DNA of 64,000 nucleotides from Streptomyces sp. L2 (GCF_004124325.1 NZ_QBDT01000001.1:4526001-4590000); one strand, 5' to 3'. Numbered from the stretch's first letter, positions 17,407 through 26,417 are shown. The notes: generated by a model from the letters alone, not told the origin. Program-made: numbers and translations.

Positions 17407-18435
17407 TCACGGTCTGGAGCCGTACAACTCGCCGTACGACGGCCACACTCCACCGGGTCCGTCCACCGGCTCGGCCGCCCGGACCGCCTGGACGATCGCG
17501 CGGGTCACCAGGTCCGCGCCGGCCGCGAGGATCTCGTTGAGGGCCAGGGGGTGGCCGTCGAGCGGGAGGTCACCGGTCGCCAGGGCGAACACGGTGTCGC
17601 CGTCGTGCAGGAGGTGCACCGGTCGTACGGCGCGGGCGATGCCGTCGTGTGCCGTGCCCGCCAGTTTCTGCGCCTGCGCCTTGGACAGGTCCGCGTCGGT
17701 CGCGACCACCGCGAGCGTGGTGTTGAGCGGTGGCGGCGCGTTCCGGGCGGCGGCCTCGTCGAGCCGCCGCCGCGCGGCCTCGTGCACCGCCGCCCGCGGG
17801 TACTCCACCCGTCCCTGGAAGAACTCCCCGTACAGGGCGCCCGTTTCGGGGTCCAGGACCGACCCGGCGGCGTTGGCCACGACCAGGGCGGCCACGGTGA
17901 TCCCCGAGCCGAGCAGCGTGCTCGCGCTGCCCACCCCGCCCTTGAGCCGCCCCGCCACGGCTCCCGTGCCGGCGCCCACGCAGCCCTCCCGCACCGGCGC
18001 GCCGGGCTCGCTCGCCGCGGCCGCCTCCACCGCCGCACGCCCCAGCGCGGCATCCGGACGGGCGCCGAAGTCCCCGCCCCGGCCGAGGTCGAAGACGCAC
18101 GCGGCGGGCACCACCGGCACGACGTGCGCCGGGTCCGCGCCGACCGGCACCCCGCGCCCCCGCTCCTCCAGCCAGGCCATCACCCCGGACGCAGCGTCCA
18201 GTCCGTACGCGCTGCCCCCGGTCAGCACCACCGCGTCCACGCGTCGCACCACGTTGCGCGGGTCGAGCGCGTCGGTCTCCTTGGTGCCGGGACCGCCGCC
18301 GCGCACGTCCACCGAGGCCACCGCGCCGCCCTCCGGGGCGAGGACCACGGTCGTGCCGGTGAGCCAGCCGTCCCCACGGCGATCGGCGTGTCCCACGCGC
18401 AGCCCGGCCACATCCGTCAATGCGTCCACTGTCAT
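17407..18435 (-). CDS. P1-family (DmpA/BapA-like) self-processing peptidase
   Basis: This 342-aa protein starts MTVDALTDVAGLRVGHAD, typical of the DmpA/P1 fold. GGSAYGLDAASGVMAWLEE and GAGTGAVAGRLKGGVGS are family blocks. LNTTLAVVATDADLSK is where P1 enzymes cleave themselves, leaving an N-terminal Ser/Thr nucleophile; here a Thr would serve. Members include L-aminopeptidase/D-esterase and beta-peptidyl aminopeptidases. The ATG at 18435 is chosen because the frame continues open far upstream without homology. Confidence 0.88.
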   Translation of the reverse strand: MTVDALTDVAGLRVGHADRRGDGWLTGTTVVLAPEGGAVASVDVRGGGPGTKETDALDPRNVVRRVDAVVLTGGSAYGLDAASGVMAWLEERGRGVPVGADPAHVVPVVPAACVFDLGRGGDFGARPDAALGRAAVEAAAASEPGAPVREGCVGAGTGAVAGRLKGGVGSASTLLGSGITVAALVVANAAGSVLDPETGALYGEFFQGRVEYPRAAVHEAARRRLDEAAARNAPPPLNTTLAVVATDADLSKAQAQKLAGTAHDGIARAVRPVHLLHDGDTVFALATGDLPLDGHPLALNEILAAGADLVTRAIVQAVRAAEPVDGPGGVWPSYGELYGSRP

Positions 18436-18536
18436 GGGGGCCAGTCTGGCGCAGCGGCGACGGACGACGGCGGCTCCGTGGCGGGCCGCCGCTCCACGGC
18501 TTGCCGGCGTCGCCCGGACCCGCGGACCCCGTCGGG

Positions 18537-19772
18537 TCAGGCCGCCGGTGTGGTGGGCAGGGTCCGGTCCCGGGAGGCCATGCGGGCCGTCAGGGTGGTG
18601 CCGGTCGCGACCGCCGCGGCCGACACGAGGCCCGCCGCGAGGACCGCCCAGGTGCCGAGGAAGGTGCAGCAGATCACCAGCAGCGCCGTGCCCGGCAGCA
18701 CCAGCTGCTGGGCGATGCCCACCTTGAAGTGCCGTGAGTGCAGCACCCACACGGTCAGCAGGTACAGCGCCGTCGGCAGGGTCACCGCGGCCGAGGCGGA
18801 CAGCGTGGAGATGTGCGCGGCGCCGACCGCCTGCTCCACCGCCACCTCCAGGCCCGCCCCGATCGCCGCGGCCGACGCGAAGATCAGGTAGTGGCCGTAG
18901 CCCCACAGGAACGCCTGTCCGTTGGAGCGCAGGTGCCCGTGGATCGGCACCACGAAGTAGATCCACCACGCGGCGAACACGATCAGCAGCCCGCCCGCCG
19001 CGATCGGCAGCAGTTCGCCCAGCGCGTCGTGGTCGTCCACCGCGGACTTCACGGCGACCGTGGCCCCGGCGACGCTCTCCCCGAGCACGATGATCGTGAA
19101 CAGGCCGTACCGCTCGGCGATGTGGTGCGGGTGCCAGGGCGTCTCCTGGGCCCGCTCGGCGAACACCGGCACCGCCAGCTCCACGATCACCATCACCAGG
19201 AACGCCCAGGGCCGGGCCGGTTCCGGCAGCAGCACCAGGCCCAGCCAGCCGACCTGGCACAGCAGCACCCCGGCCGCGTACCTGAGCGCCACGGTCCGTT
19301 CCGCGCCGGCCGCCGACCTCGCGGCCCTCAGCCACTGCGCTGCCATCGCCACGCGCATGATCAGGTAGCCCAGCCAGACCAGCAGGAAGTCGTGGTGGTC
19401 GAACGCACGGGACACCCCGGCCGCCAGCACCAGTACGCCGGCGATCTGCACCAGGGTGACGACCCGGTAGAGCGCGTCGTCGTTGTCGTACGCCGACGCG
19501 AACCAGGTGAAGTTGACCCACGCCCACCAGATGGAGAAGAACACCATCGCGTAGTTGAGGATCCCCGCCCCCGCGTGGCCCTCGGCGACGGCGTGCACCA
19601 GCTGCACACCCGCCTGGGCGATCGCCACGACGAAGCACAGGTCGAAGAAGAGCTCCAGCGGGGACGAGACGCGGTGCGGCTCGTCGCGCCCGCGTGCGGT
19701 CAGTCGGCGCAGGGGTCCCTGGCGCTGGGGTGCGCTCGGTGAGGCGGAGGCTGCAGCGGAACTCGACGTCAT
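18537..19772 (-). CDS. Low temperature requirement protein A (LtrA) family membrane protein
   Basis: This 411-aa polytopic membrane protein carries the LtrA signature near its start (VSSPLELFFDLCFVVAIAQ), WWAWVNFTWFASAYD in the second helix region, and IAERYGLFTIIVLGES in the middle. About ten to twelve helices are evident. The family name comes from Listeria cold growth; its biochemical role is not established. The N-terminus is a Ser/Ala-rich soluble tail. Its promoter region lies opposite a short gene at 19910. Confidence 0.88.
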   Translation of the reverse strand: MTSSSAAASASPSAPQRQGPLRRLTARGRDEPHRVSSPLELFFDLCFVVAIAQAGVQLVHAVAEGHAGAGILNYAMVFFSIWWAWVNFTWFASAYDNDDALYRVVTLVQIAGVLVLAAGVSRAFDHHDFLLVWLGYLIMRVAMAAQWLRAARSAAGAERTVALRYAAGVLLCQVGWLGLVLLPEPARPWAFLVMVIVELAVPVFAERAQETPWHPHHIAERYGLFTIIVLGESVAGATVAVKSAVDDHDALGELLPIAAGGLLIVFAAWWIYFVVPIHGHLRSNGQAFLWGYGHYLIFASAAAIGAGLEVAVEQAVGAAHISTLSASAAVTLPTALYLLTVWVLHSRHFKVGIAQQLVLPGTALLVICCTFLGTWAVLAAGLVSAAAVATGTTLTARMASRDRTLPTTPAA

Positions 19773-19909
19773 GCCCCCAGGACAGCAGAAATCCGGGCCG
19801 AAATCCTGTTGCCAGATTCACAAGTGCACAAGCGGATGGGCTGTCCTGGACCCCCGGTCGGCGGTCCCGTGCCCCCGGTGGGCCGGAGGGAGGGCCGTAC
19901 CCTGGAGGC

Positions 19910-20086
19910 ATGAGTACCGCCCCCGAGCCCGCGCCCCGCGACCCGAAGGCCGCGCTGATCTTCGACGACCCGCTGAACCAGCAGTCGTCGGACGACACCG
20001 ACCGCGGGTGGGGCGAGCGCGGGGACGCCGACAGCGCGGCCGACCTGAAGCGCTTCCTCGACGAGAAGCCGCCCCACCACCTCTGA
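19910..20086 (+). CDS. Small acidic conserved protein of unknown function
   Basis: This 58-aa hydrophilic protein is rich in Asp/Glu/Pro, begins MSTAPEPAPRDPKAALIFDD and ends DLKRFLDEKPPHHL. A good GGAGG ribosome site precedes the ATG, and codon third positions are almost all G or C, supporting a real gene. It has no membrane segment or known domain. It lies between the divergent ltrA and convergent mscL genes. Confidence 0.68.
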   Translation: MSTAPEPAPRDPKAALIFDDPLNQQSSDDTDRGWGERGDADSAADLKRFLDEKPPHHL

Positions 20087-20105
20087 GCGACCGCCCGGAG
20101 AGCGC

Positions 20106-20615
20106 TCAGCGGGCGTCGTGCCGGGGACCCCGCTGGTTGATGATCGCGTCGTGCTGCCCGCCGCGCTGGGCGACCAGCGCGTCCCGGATCTCCTTGAGGA
20201 CCTCCAGCTCGGTCACCTCGACGCCCTCCTCCGTCGCCGGAACGCCCTCGCGGGCCTTGCGGCGGGCCTCCTGCCGGGCCAGGTACTTCGCCATCGGCAG
20301 GACCATCAGGAAGTAGACCACCGACGCGGTCACCAGGAACGTCAGCGTCGCGCCGAGCACGGAGCCCCACATCAGCTGGATGCCGTGCGTCCCCTTGCAC
20401 GAGCTGCTGAGACACGTGCTGTAGTTGTCCAGGTTCTGCGTGCCGACCGCGCCGACCAGCGGGTTGATGAGTCCCTTCACCACCGAGTTCACGATGTTCG
20501 TGAACGCGGCGCCGATGACCACCGCGACCGCCAGATCGACGACGTTGCCGCGCATCAGGAAGGCCTTGAAGCCCTGCAAGACGCTCGGTTCCGTCTTCTC
20601 CTTCTTCGCGCTCAC
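20106..20615 (-). CDS. mscL: Large-conductance mechanosensitive channel MscL
   Basis: This 169-aa inner-membrane channel opens under hypo-osmotic shock. The family opening is present: GFKAFLMRGNVVDLAVAVVIG, with the pore-lining first helix, and GAAFTNIVNSVVKGLINPLVG. The second helix (LTFLVTASVVYFLMVLPM) is followed by a charged C-terminal bundle. A periplasmic-loop segment STCLSSSCKG contains two cysteines, unusual for MscL. The GTG at 20615 has a GAGGAG ribosome site. An in-frame extension further upstream lacks family similarity. Confidence 0.95.
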   Translation of the reverse strand: MSAKKEKTEPSVLQGFKAFLMRGNVVDLAVAVVIGAAFTNIVNSVVKGLINPLVGAVGTQNLDNYSTCLSSSCKGTHGIQLMWGSVLGATLTFLVTASVVYFLMVLPMAKYLARQEARRKAREGVPATEEGVEVTELEVLKEIRDALVAQRGGQHDAIINQRGPRHDAR

Positions 20616-20706
20616 CTCGGGGACTCTCCTCGTATCGACAGGGTGTGGAACAAAGCGCTCCGCAACATACGGCACCGAGCGGCCGTCGTGTCCAATCCTG
20701 TAGCTC

Positions 20707-20802
20707 GATCGTGGGGCCGATCGTGGGGCCGATCGTGGGGCCGATCGTGGGACCGGTCGTGGGAGCGATCGGGAGGCTGATCGCGGGTCCGGCCGGGGGG
20801 CC
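20707..20802. repeat. Eight tandem 12-bp repeats upstream of mscL
   Basis: Consensus GATCGTGGGGCC. Units start every 12 nt from 20707. The first three are identical, and the next five diverge progressively away from mscL. The repeat fills most of the 216-nt gap between the SAF-domain gene and mscL, about 90 nt ahead of the mscL start. No gene is involved. Confidence 0.85.
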
Positions 20803-20831
20803 GTCGAGCGGACGGGGCCGTGGGGTCGGGG

Positions 20832-21518
20832 TCAGCACAGGGTCACCGCCAGCCGCGCCGTCGCGCTCGCGCCCACCAGACGGGCCGCCGCACCGCGCGG
20901 CACCGACAGCACGACCAGCGCGCCGTCCCCCTCCGTGTCCGCCAGGGGCTCGGGGACCTGCGCCACCCGCACCCCGCGCGCGAGCACCCGCGCCCGGCCT
21001 CCGGTCGCCGGGTCCTCCGCCGCGATCACATCCACCCGGTCGCCGGGGCGCAGCAGCCGGACGGTCGCCGCGTCCGCGATCCGCACCGGCGCCGTCACCA
21101 TCCGTGCGCCGGCGGTAGCGACGGCCGCTCCCGGAGGGCCGGGCCGCTGTGCGGGCCGGGCCAGGGGACGCCCACGGGCATGCTCGGCAGGGTGCGGGTC
21201 CGCGGCGGTCCGCGGCCCGGCCGCCACCAGCGCCGCCGCGGTCACGACGAGGCCGGCCGCCACGGCCCGCCCGCGCCGCCGTACGAGGCGTTGCAGCCGG
21301 TACCGCCCGCCGCGCACCCGCACGGGCGCGAAGTCCGGGACCTCGCGGGTCGCGGGCGCGTCCGTGCCGAGCGGACGCGGGAGGCGGACCGGCGGCCCGG
21401 CGGGCGAGTGCGGCAAGGCTGAGGAGGACCAGGACGGGGAGGAGAGCGAGGAGAGCGAGGGGACGGAGGGGACGGAGGAGAGGGAGGAGGGCGAGGACAT
21501 GACGGGCATGGGGGTCAC
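20832..21518 (-). CDS. SAF-domain membrane-anchored protein (CpaB/RcpC-like)
   Basis: This protein of up to 228 aa has one transmembrane segment (RAVAAGLVVTAAALVAAG, near residue 90). It then has an SAF/RcpC-type module: MVTAPVRIADAATVRLLRPGDRVDVIAA, then ALVVLSVPRGAAARLVGAS. This fold occurs in Flp pilus assembly CpaB proteins and in carbohydrate-binding SAF proteins. No other pilus gene is nearby. The first 35 residues are Ser/Pro-rich, encoded by a purine-rich repetitive tract (about 21430-21500), so the exact start among several ATGs is uncertain. Confidence 0.7.
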   Translation of the reverse strand: MTPMPVMSSPSSLSSVPSVPSLSSLSSPSWSSSALPHSPAGPPVRLPRPLGTDAPATREVPDFAPVRVRGGRYRLQRLVRRRGRAVAAGLVVTAAALVAAGPRTAADPHPAEHARGRPLARPAQRPGPPGAAVATAGARMVTAPVRIADAATVRLLRPGDRVDVIAAEDPATGGRARVLARGVRVAQVPEPLADTEGDGALVVLSVPRGAAARLVGASATARLAVTLC

Positions 21519-21659
21519 CGCCTGCGACGAGGGATCCGGTTGGCCCTGCCACGATGACGCCTCGCGCCGAAGTCCGCCGGAGCCCGTGGACTACCGACGG
21601 GTTGTGGACAACTCGCTCACCCGAACGCGGAGTTCCGCCCTCGCAACGCCCAACACCCC

Positions 21660-22493
21660 TCAGGGCAGCTCGAACCCAGGATCCATCCCGCCGAGCGAGT
21701 CCACGCACAGGCAGTCCCGCGCCGCCGTCTCCGGCAGGGCCGCCACCGCGTCGAAGAGAACACCCCGCAGCCGGTCCACGTTGGCGGCGAAGACGCGCAG
21801 CACCTCCTCGTGGGAGACGCCCTCGCCGGTCTCGGCGCCCGCGTCGAGGTCGGTCACCAGGGTCAGCGAGGTGTAGCAGAGCTGGAGCTCACGGGCGAGG
21901 GCCGCTTCCGGGTGGCCGGTCATGCCCACCACCGACCAGCCCTGCGCCTGGTGCCACAGCGATTCGGCGCGGGTCGAGAAGCGCGGCCCCTCGACCACGA
22001 CCAGCGTGCCGCCGTCCACCGCCTCCCAGTCCCGGCCCCGGGCCGCCTTCAGCGCGGCGGCGCGGCCGTTCGGGCAGTACGGGTCGGCCATGGACACGTG
22101 CACCACGTTCGGCAGGCCGCCGCCGGGCAGCGGCAGCCCGTCGAAGTAGGTCTGCTCGCGGGATTTCGTACGGTCGACCATCTGGTCCGGCACCAGCAGC
22201 GTGCCCGGCCCGTACTCGGCGCGCAGGCCGCCCACGGCGCACGGGCCGAGGACCTGGCGGACGCCGACGGAGCGCAGCGCCCACAGGTTGGCCCGGTAGT
22301 TGATGCGGTGCGGCGGCAGATGGTGGCCGCGGCCGTGCCGGGGCAGGAAGGCGACCCGCCGGCCGGCGATCTCGCCGAGGAAGAGGGAGTCGCTGGGCGG
22401 CCCGTAGGGGGTGTCCACCCGGACCTCGGTCACGTCGTCGAGGAACGAGTAGAAACCCGAGCCGCCGATTACGCCGATCTCTGCGTTCGCCAT
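21660..22493 (-). CDS. mtnP: S-methyl-5'-thioadenosine phosphorylase
   Basis: This 277-aa enzyme cleaves methylthioadenosine with phosphate to adenine and methylthioribose 1-phosphate in methionine salvage. The start MANAEIGVIGGSGFYSFLDD has the phosphate-binding GGSGFY. FLPRHGRGH, the purine-site segment and VVGMTGHPEAALARELQLCY all fit the trimeric MTAP/PNP family. The ATG at 22493 is preferred over upstream in-frame codons because the family starts here. TAATGT ends seven nt upstream, suggesting a leaderless mRNA. Confidence 0.92.
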   Translation of the reverse strand: MANAEIGVIGGSGFYSFLDDVTEVRVDTPYGPPSDSLFLGEIAGRRVAFLPRHGRGHHLPPHRINYRANLWALRSVGVRQVLGPCAVGGLRAEYGPGTLLVPDQMVDRTKSREQTYFDGLPLPGGGLPNVVHVSMADPYCPNGRAAALKAARGRDWEAVDGGTLVVVEGPRFSTRAESLWHQAQGWSVVGMTGHPEAALARELQLCYTSLTLVTDLDAGAETGEGVSHEEVLRVFAANVDRLRGVLFDAVAALPETAARDCLCVDSLGGMDPGFELP

Positions 22494-22506
22494 GACAAGC
22501 ACATTA
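22494..22506 (-). promoter_or_regulatory. Candidate -10 giving a leaderless mtnP transcript
   Basis: Reading the minus strand, TAATGT (22506-22501) is followed by 7 nt and then the mtnP ATG. There is no ribosome site. This spacing places transcription initiation at or next to the start codon. Confidence 0.45.
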
Positions 22507-22629
22507 GACGAGCGTGCGAGCCCGCGAGACGCCCCCACGGGGACGCGGGAGGCCGGTGCCGGGAGACCGGCGCCGGAAGACCGGTGCCGGGCTGGCCGGT
22601 GCCCCAGACCGGTGCCGGACAACGCCGAA

Positions 22630-22657
22630 GACCCTGCCGTCGTACGACGGCAGGGTC
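22630..22657 (-). terminator. 28-nt perfect palindrome after fmdB-like gene
   Basis: GACCCTGCCGTCG is mirrored as CGACGGCAGGGTC around its centre at 22643/22644. It lies 13 nt beyond the minus-strand stop of the FmdB-like gene. It is a strong hairpin and a likely terminator. Confidence 0.7.
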
Positions 22658-22670
22658 CCCGGAAAAGATC

Positions 22671-23015
22671 TCAGGCGGCCGAGCTGCTCGCGGAACCCGT
22701 CGAGGAGGAGGACGACGAGGACGTCGACGAGGAAGACGTCGAAGAGGAGGAGGACGAGGCCGACGAGGACGACTTGGCGTCGGACGACGACGAGCTCGAC
22801 GCGGCCGGCTTCGACGCCGAGCTGCTGCTCGACGAGGAGCCGCGGGAGTCGTTGCGGTAGAAGCCGGAGCCCTTGAAGACGATGCCGACCGCGGAGAACA
22901 CCTTCTTCAGGCGTCCCTGGCAGCTGGGGCACTCGGTCAGGGCGTCGTCGGTGAACTTCTGCACCGCCTCAAGGCCCTCGCCGCACGCGGTGCACTGGTA
23001 CTGGTAGGTCGGCAC
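22671..23015 (-). CDS. FmdB-family zinc ribbon protein with a polyserine tail
   Basis: This 114-aa protein is formed by a short rubredoxin-like zinc ribbon. Cys8/Cys11 (CTAC) and Cys29/Cys32 (CPSC) bind the metal, and KKVFSAVGIVFKGSGFYRND completes the FmdB domain. The last 55 residues are almost all serine with scattered Ala, Thr, Lys and Gly: a disordered, highly phosphorylatable tail. The GTG start has an AGGAGG ribosome site. FmdB-like proteins are proposed regulatory proteins; the role here is unknown. Confidence 0.9.
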   Translation of the reverse strand: MPTYQYQCTACGEGLEAVQKFTDDALTECPSCQGRLKKVFSAVGIVFKGSGFYRNDSRGSSSSSSSASKPAASSSSSSDAKSSSSASSSSSSTSSSSTSSSSSSSTGSASSSAA

Positions 23016-23082
23016 TGTCTTCCTCCTGGCACTCTCACTCAATGAGTGCTAACGACGGTCCATAGTGACGTATTCCGTGGGA

Positions 23083-24378
23083 TCAGTCCACTGTCACCGG
23101 CACGCGGTGACCGACGCCACGTGCGACGGTGCGGTTCCGCGCGCGGGGCGCGAGCCGCGAGCGCAGCGCCAGCAGGGTCGCCAGCGCCAGGACCGTGCCG
23201 CCCATCGGCACCAGGAACCCGGCACCGCCCCACAGCCGGTCCTCCAGCTGGCCGGCGACGGTGACGGCGGCGGCCTGGCCCAGCGCGACGGCACCGGTCA
23301 GCCAGGTGAACGCCTCGGTGCGGGCGCCGGCCGGGACCAGCCCCTCGACCAGGGTGTAGCCGGTGATCAGCGCCGGGGCGATGCACATGCCGACCAGGAG
23401 GCCGAGCCCCGCCAGCAGCAGCGCGGAGTGCGCCGTCCACAGGGCGGACGCGGTGAGCGCGAGCGCGACGTAGCCGATCACCAGGCGCCGCTGCGGGGCG
23501 ACCTTCCAGGCGATGGCTCCGCAGGCGATGCCGGACAGCATGTTGCCGGCGGCGAAGGTGCCGTACAGGACGCCGTTCAGGCCGGGCTCGCCGATCGACT
23601 CGGTGAAGGCCGCCAGGGCGACCTGCATGCCGCCGAAGACCGAGCCGATGCCCAGGAAGGTCACGGCCAGCACGCGCACGCCCGGGATGCGCAGCGCGGA
23701 GACGTGCTCCGCGCGCGCGTGGCCGGCCGGGGGCGTCACCGACGGCTGCGTGCCCTTCTGGGCGGCGAACAGCAGGCCGCCGACGAGGGTCAGCCCGGCC
23801 TCGGTGACCAGGCCGGCGGCCGGGGTGACGGAGGTGCACAGGGCGGTGGCCAGCAGCGGGCCGAAGACGAAGGTCAGCTCGTCGGTGACGGACTCGAACG
23901 CGGCGGCGGTGGTCATCAGCGGCGAGTTCCGCAGCTTCACCCCCCAGCGGGCCCGCACCATGGGGCTGATCTGCGGCACCGAGGCGCCGGTCGGGACGGC
24001 CGCGACGAACAGTGCCCACAGGGGTGCGTGCGCGAGGGCGAGCGCCGTCAGCGTCAGCCCGGACAGGGTGTGCACCAGGACGCCGGGGAGCAGGACGGCG
24101 CGCTGCCCGTAGCGGTCGGCGAGACGGCCGCTGTACGGCGCGAACAGGGCCATGGCCACGCCGGTGACGGCCGCGGCGGCGCCGGCGGCGCCGTACGAGC
24201 CGGTGGTGTGCTGGACGAGCAGCACGATGGAGATGGTGAGCATCGCGAACGGCTGGCGTGCCGCGAAGCCGGGGAGCAGGAACGTCCAGGCGCCGCGGGT
24301 GCGCAGCAGCCGGCCGTATCCCGGTCGGGGCGGAGCGGGCGAGTTCGCCGCCTGCTCGCTGGTGACCGTGGACGCCAC
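23083..24378 (-). CDS. MFS transporter, 12-TM
   Basis: This 431-aa membrane protein is of the sugar-efflux/drug-efflux MFS type. LFAPYSGRLADRYGQRAVLL is the loop 2-3 motif A region. The central loop (residues about 205-225) separates two six-helix halves. It starts with GTG. The 297-nt upstream gap to the antiporter gene (24379-24675) shows no gene and no clear regulatory site. The substrate is unknown. Confidence 0.82.
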   Translation of the reverse strand: MASTVTSEQAANSPAPPRPGYGRLLRTRGAWTFLLPGFAARQPFAMLTISIVLLVQHTTGSYGAAGAAAAVTGVAMALFAPYSGRLADRYGQRAVLLPGVLVHTLSGLTLTALALAHAPLWALFVAAVPTGASVPQISPMVRARWGVKLRNSPLMTTAAAFESVTDELTFVFGPLLATALCTSVTPAAGLVTEAGLTLVGGLLFAAQKGTQPSVTPPAGHARAEHVSALRIPGVRVLAVTFLGIGSVFGGMQVALAAFTESIGEPGLNGVLYGTFAAGNMLSGIACGAIAWKVAPQRRLVIGYVALALTASALWTAHSALLLAGLGLLVGMCIAPALITGYTLVEGLVPAGARTEAFTWLTGAVALGQAAAVTVAGQLEDRLWGGAGFLVPMGGTVLALATLLALRSRLAPRARNRTVARGVGHRVPVTVD

Positions 24379-24675
24379 GGCCCGTGCCTTTCTTCGGCCT
24401 GGTAGCGCGCCCGTCGTGGGGGCGCCGAAAGCTGTCCTCTCGCGCGGAACTGCGGTAGATACCGGAGCCTCTGCGATAAGGGTGTCCCGGCCGCCATACG
24501 GTCGCGCCAGCTCTGCGTCAGGCGGAGTTGGTTCGATCAGTGTGCCTTTATCCTACAGGGATCAAGGGCTTGTGTGCCTGTGAAAGCGAGCACGTCAGGG
24601 ACGTATGCCTGGGATTGAGCGGCTCCCTAGGGGCGTGTTGGGGCGCATTTAAACCGAAATGAACCCCTGCGGCCG

Positions 24676-26172
24676 CTAGCGCGTCCCGTTCGTGCCCAGC
24701 CAGCCCGCCAGCTTGCCGCCGTGGGCGACCGCCCGCAGCCGGCGTTCCGCCGCGTCGCGGACCGGGTCGGTGGCGACCACGAGGAGTTCGTCCCCGTGCC
24801 GCAGCACCGTCGACGGCAGCGGAACGAACGATTCTCCTCCGCGCACGACGAGGGTGACCGCGGAGCCGGCGGGCAGCCGCAGTTCGGCCACCTCGACGCC
24901 GTGCATCCGCGAGCCCTCGGGGATGGAGATGGACAGCAGGTGCCCGCTGAGCCGCTCCAGGGGCGCCGACTCGATGCCGAGGTCGGCCGCCTCGCCCTTC
25001 TCGCCGAGCCGCAGGGTCCGCGCCAGCCAGGGCAGGGTCGGCCCCTGGAGCAGCGTGTAGACGACGACCAGGACGAAGACGATGTTGAAGATGCGGTGGC
25101 TGCCCGCGACGCCGTTCACCATCGGGATCGTCGCCAGGATGATGGGCACCGCGCCCCGCAGTCCCGCCCAGGACATCAGCGCCTGCTCCGCCCACGGCAC
25201 CCGGAACGGCGCGAGGCTGAACACCACGCTCAGCGGGCGGGCCACCATGGTGAGCACAAGGCCGGTCACCAGGGCGGGCCAGACGTCGTCGCCCAGTTCG
25301 TGCGGGGTGACCAGCAGACCGAGCAGGACGAACATGCCGATCTGGGCGATCCAGCCCAGCCCCTCGGCGAAGCCGCGCGTGGCCGGCCAGTGCGGGAGCT
25401 TGGCGTTGCCGAGCATCATCGAGGCCAGGTAGACGGCCAGGAAGCCGCTGCCGTGCGCCAGGGAGCCGGCCGCGTAGGCGGTGACGGCGATCGCCATGAC
25501 GGCGATCGGGTAGAGACCGGAGGCCGGCAGGGCCACGTGCTTCAGCCCCCAGGAGCCGAACCAGCCGACCGCGAGCCCGATCGCGGCGCCGATGGCCAGC
25601 TCCAGGGCTATCTCGCCCAGCAGGACGTACCAGTGGTCGACCGGGCCGGCCGTGGAGAAGGCGACGACCAGGATGACCACCGGGGCGTCGTTGAAGCCGG
25701 ACTCCGCCTCCAGCGTGCCCGTCACGCGCGCGGGGAGGGGGATCCTGCGCAGCACCGAGAACACCGCCGCCGCGTCCGTGGAGGACACCACGGCCCCGAT
25801 GATGAGGGCCTGCCGCCACTCCAGCCCCACCAGCAGATGCGCGCCCGCCGCCGTGACCCCGACGCTCACCGCGACGCCCGCCGTGGCCAGCACGGAGGCG
25901 GACGGCAGCACCGGCCGGACCTCTTTCCACTTGGTGCCCAGACCGCCCTCGGCGAGGATCACGACCAGGGCCGCGTATCCCATGACCTGGGTCAGTTCGG
26001 CGTTGTCGAAGTGGATGTGCCCCACGCCGTCCTGGCCCATGAGGATGCCGATGCCCAGGTAGACGAGCAGGCTGGGGAGCCCGCTGCGGGACGAGAGCCG
26101 TACGGCCGCCACGGCGACGAGCAGGACGATTGAGCCGACGAGCAGAAGCTGGTTGAGGTGGTGAACAGTCAG
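24676..26172 (-). CDS. Potassium/proton antiporter (CPA1, CvrA/NhaP2-type), apparent CTG start
   Basis: This roughly 498-aa membrane protein has a CPA1 exchanger domain (about 1-390; SSTDAAAVFSVLRR and GFNDAPVVILVVAF carry the ion-binding acidic residues). A C-terminal TrkA_C-like regulatory domain (about 400-490) follows. Reading upstream from the first GTG (26112) in frame, 20 codons encode the first membrane helix (TVHHLNQLLLVGSIVLLVA). They begin at CTG 26172, six nt after GGGGAGGA. A stop at 26199-26197 precedes it, with no ATG, GTG or TTG in between. A truncated GTG start would remove most of helix 1. I therefore call CTG as the start; if wrong, the gene is 24676-26112. It should exchange K+ for H+. 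Confidence 0.85.
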   Translation of the reverse strand: MTVHHLNQLLLVGSIVLLVAVAAVRLSSRSGLPSLLVYLGIGILMGQDGVGHIHFDNAELTQVMGYAALVVILAEGGLGTKWKEVRPVLPSASVLATAGVAVSVGVTAAGAHLLVGLEWRQALIIGAVVSSTDAAAVFSVLRRIPLPARVTGTLEAESGFNDAPVVILVVAFSTAGPVDHWYVLLGEIALELAIGAAIGLAVGWFGSWGLKHVALPASGLYPIAVMAIAVTAYAAGSLAHGSGFLAVYLASMMLGNAKLPHWPATRGFAEGLGWIAQIGMFVLLGLLVTPHELGDDVWPALVTGLVLTMVARPLSVVFSLAPFRVPWAEQALMSWAGLRGAVPIILATIPMVNGVAGSHRIFNIVFVLVVVYTLLQGPTLPWLARTLRLGEKGEAADLGIESAPLERLSGHLLSISIPEGSRMHGVEVAELRLPAGSAVTLVVRGGESFVPLPSTVLRHGDELLVVATDPVRDAAERRLRAVAHGGKLAGWLGTNGTR

Positions 26173-26417
26173 CGGCGCTTCCTCCCCTGAGTACTTTCAC
26201 GGCAGTGCTGGCGCGGTCCCGGTACGTGCGTGCGCGGTCCCGTTACTTCGTTACCTTACCTAACTCTTGACGCTTTCTTGACGCTCGGCCGGGCAAGATC
26301 GAACGTCCGTGCGTGCTTGTTCCCGACTCCGCGTCAAGTGGCACGGAGCCCTGCGCCTATGGTTGCTCCAGCACTCCAGTACCGCCTGCCGCTCGCGTTA
26401 GGACAGCAAGGACAGCG

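Noticed and set aside
17407..21708. A single 1433-residue minus-strand protein
   Set aside because: Only the last 342 codons match a family (P1 peptidase). The rest is an antisense or out-of-frame reading of ltrA, mscL and neighbours, kept open by high GC.
24379..24675. A gene or riboswitch between the MFS and antiporter genes
   Set aside because: No frame with a ribosome site and normal codon use, and no convincing conserved RNA structure could be recognised by eye.
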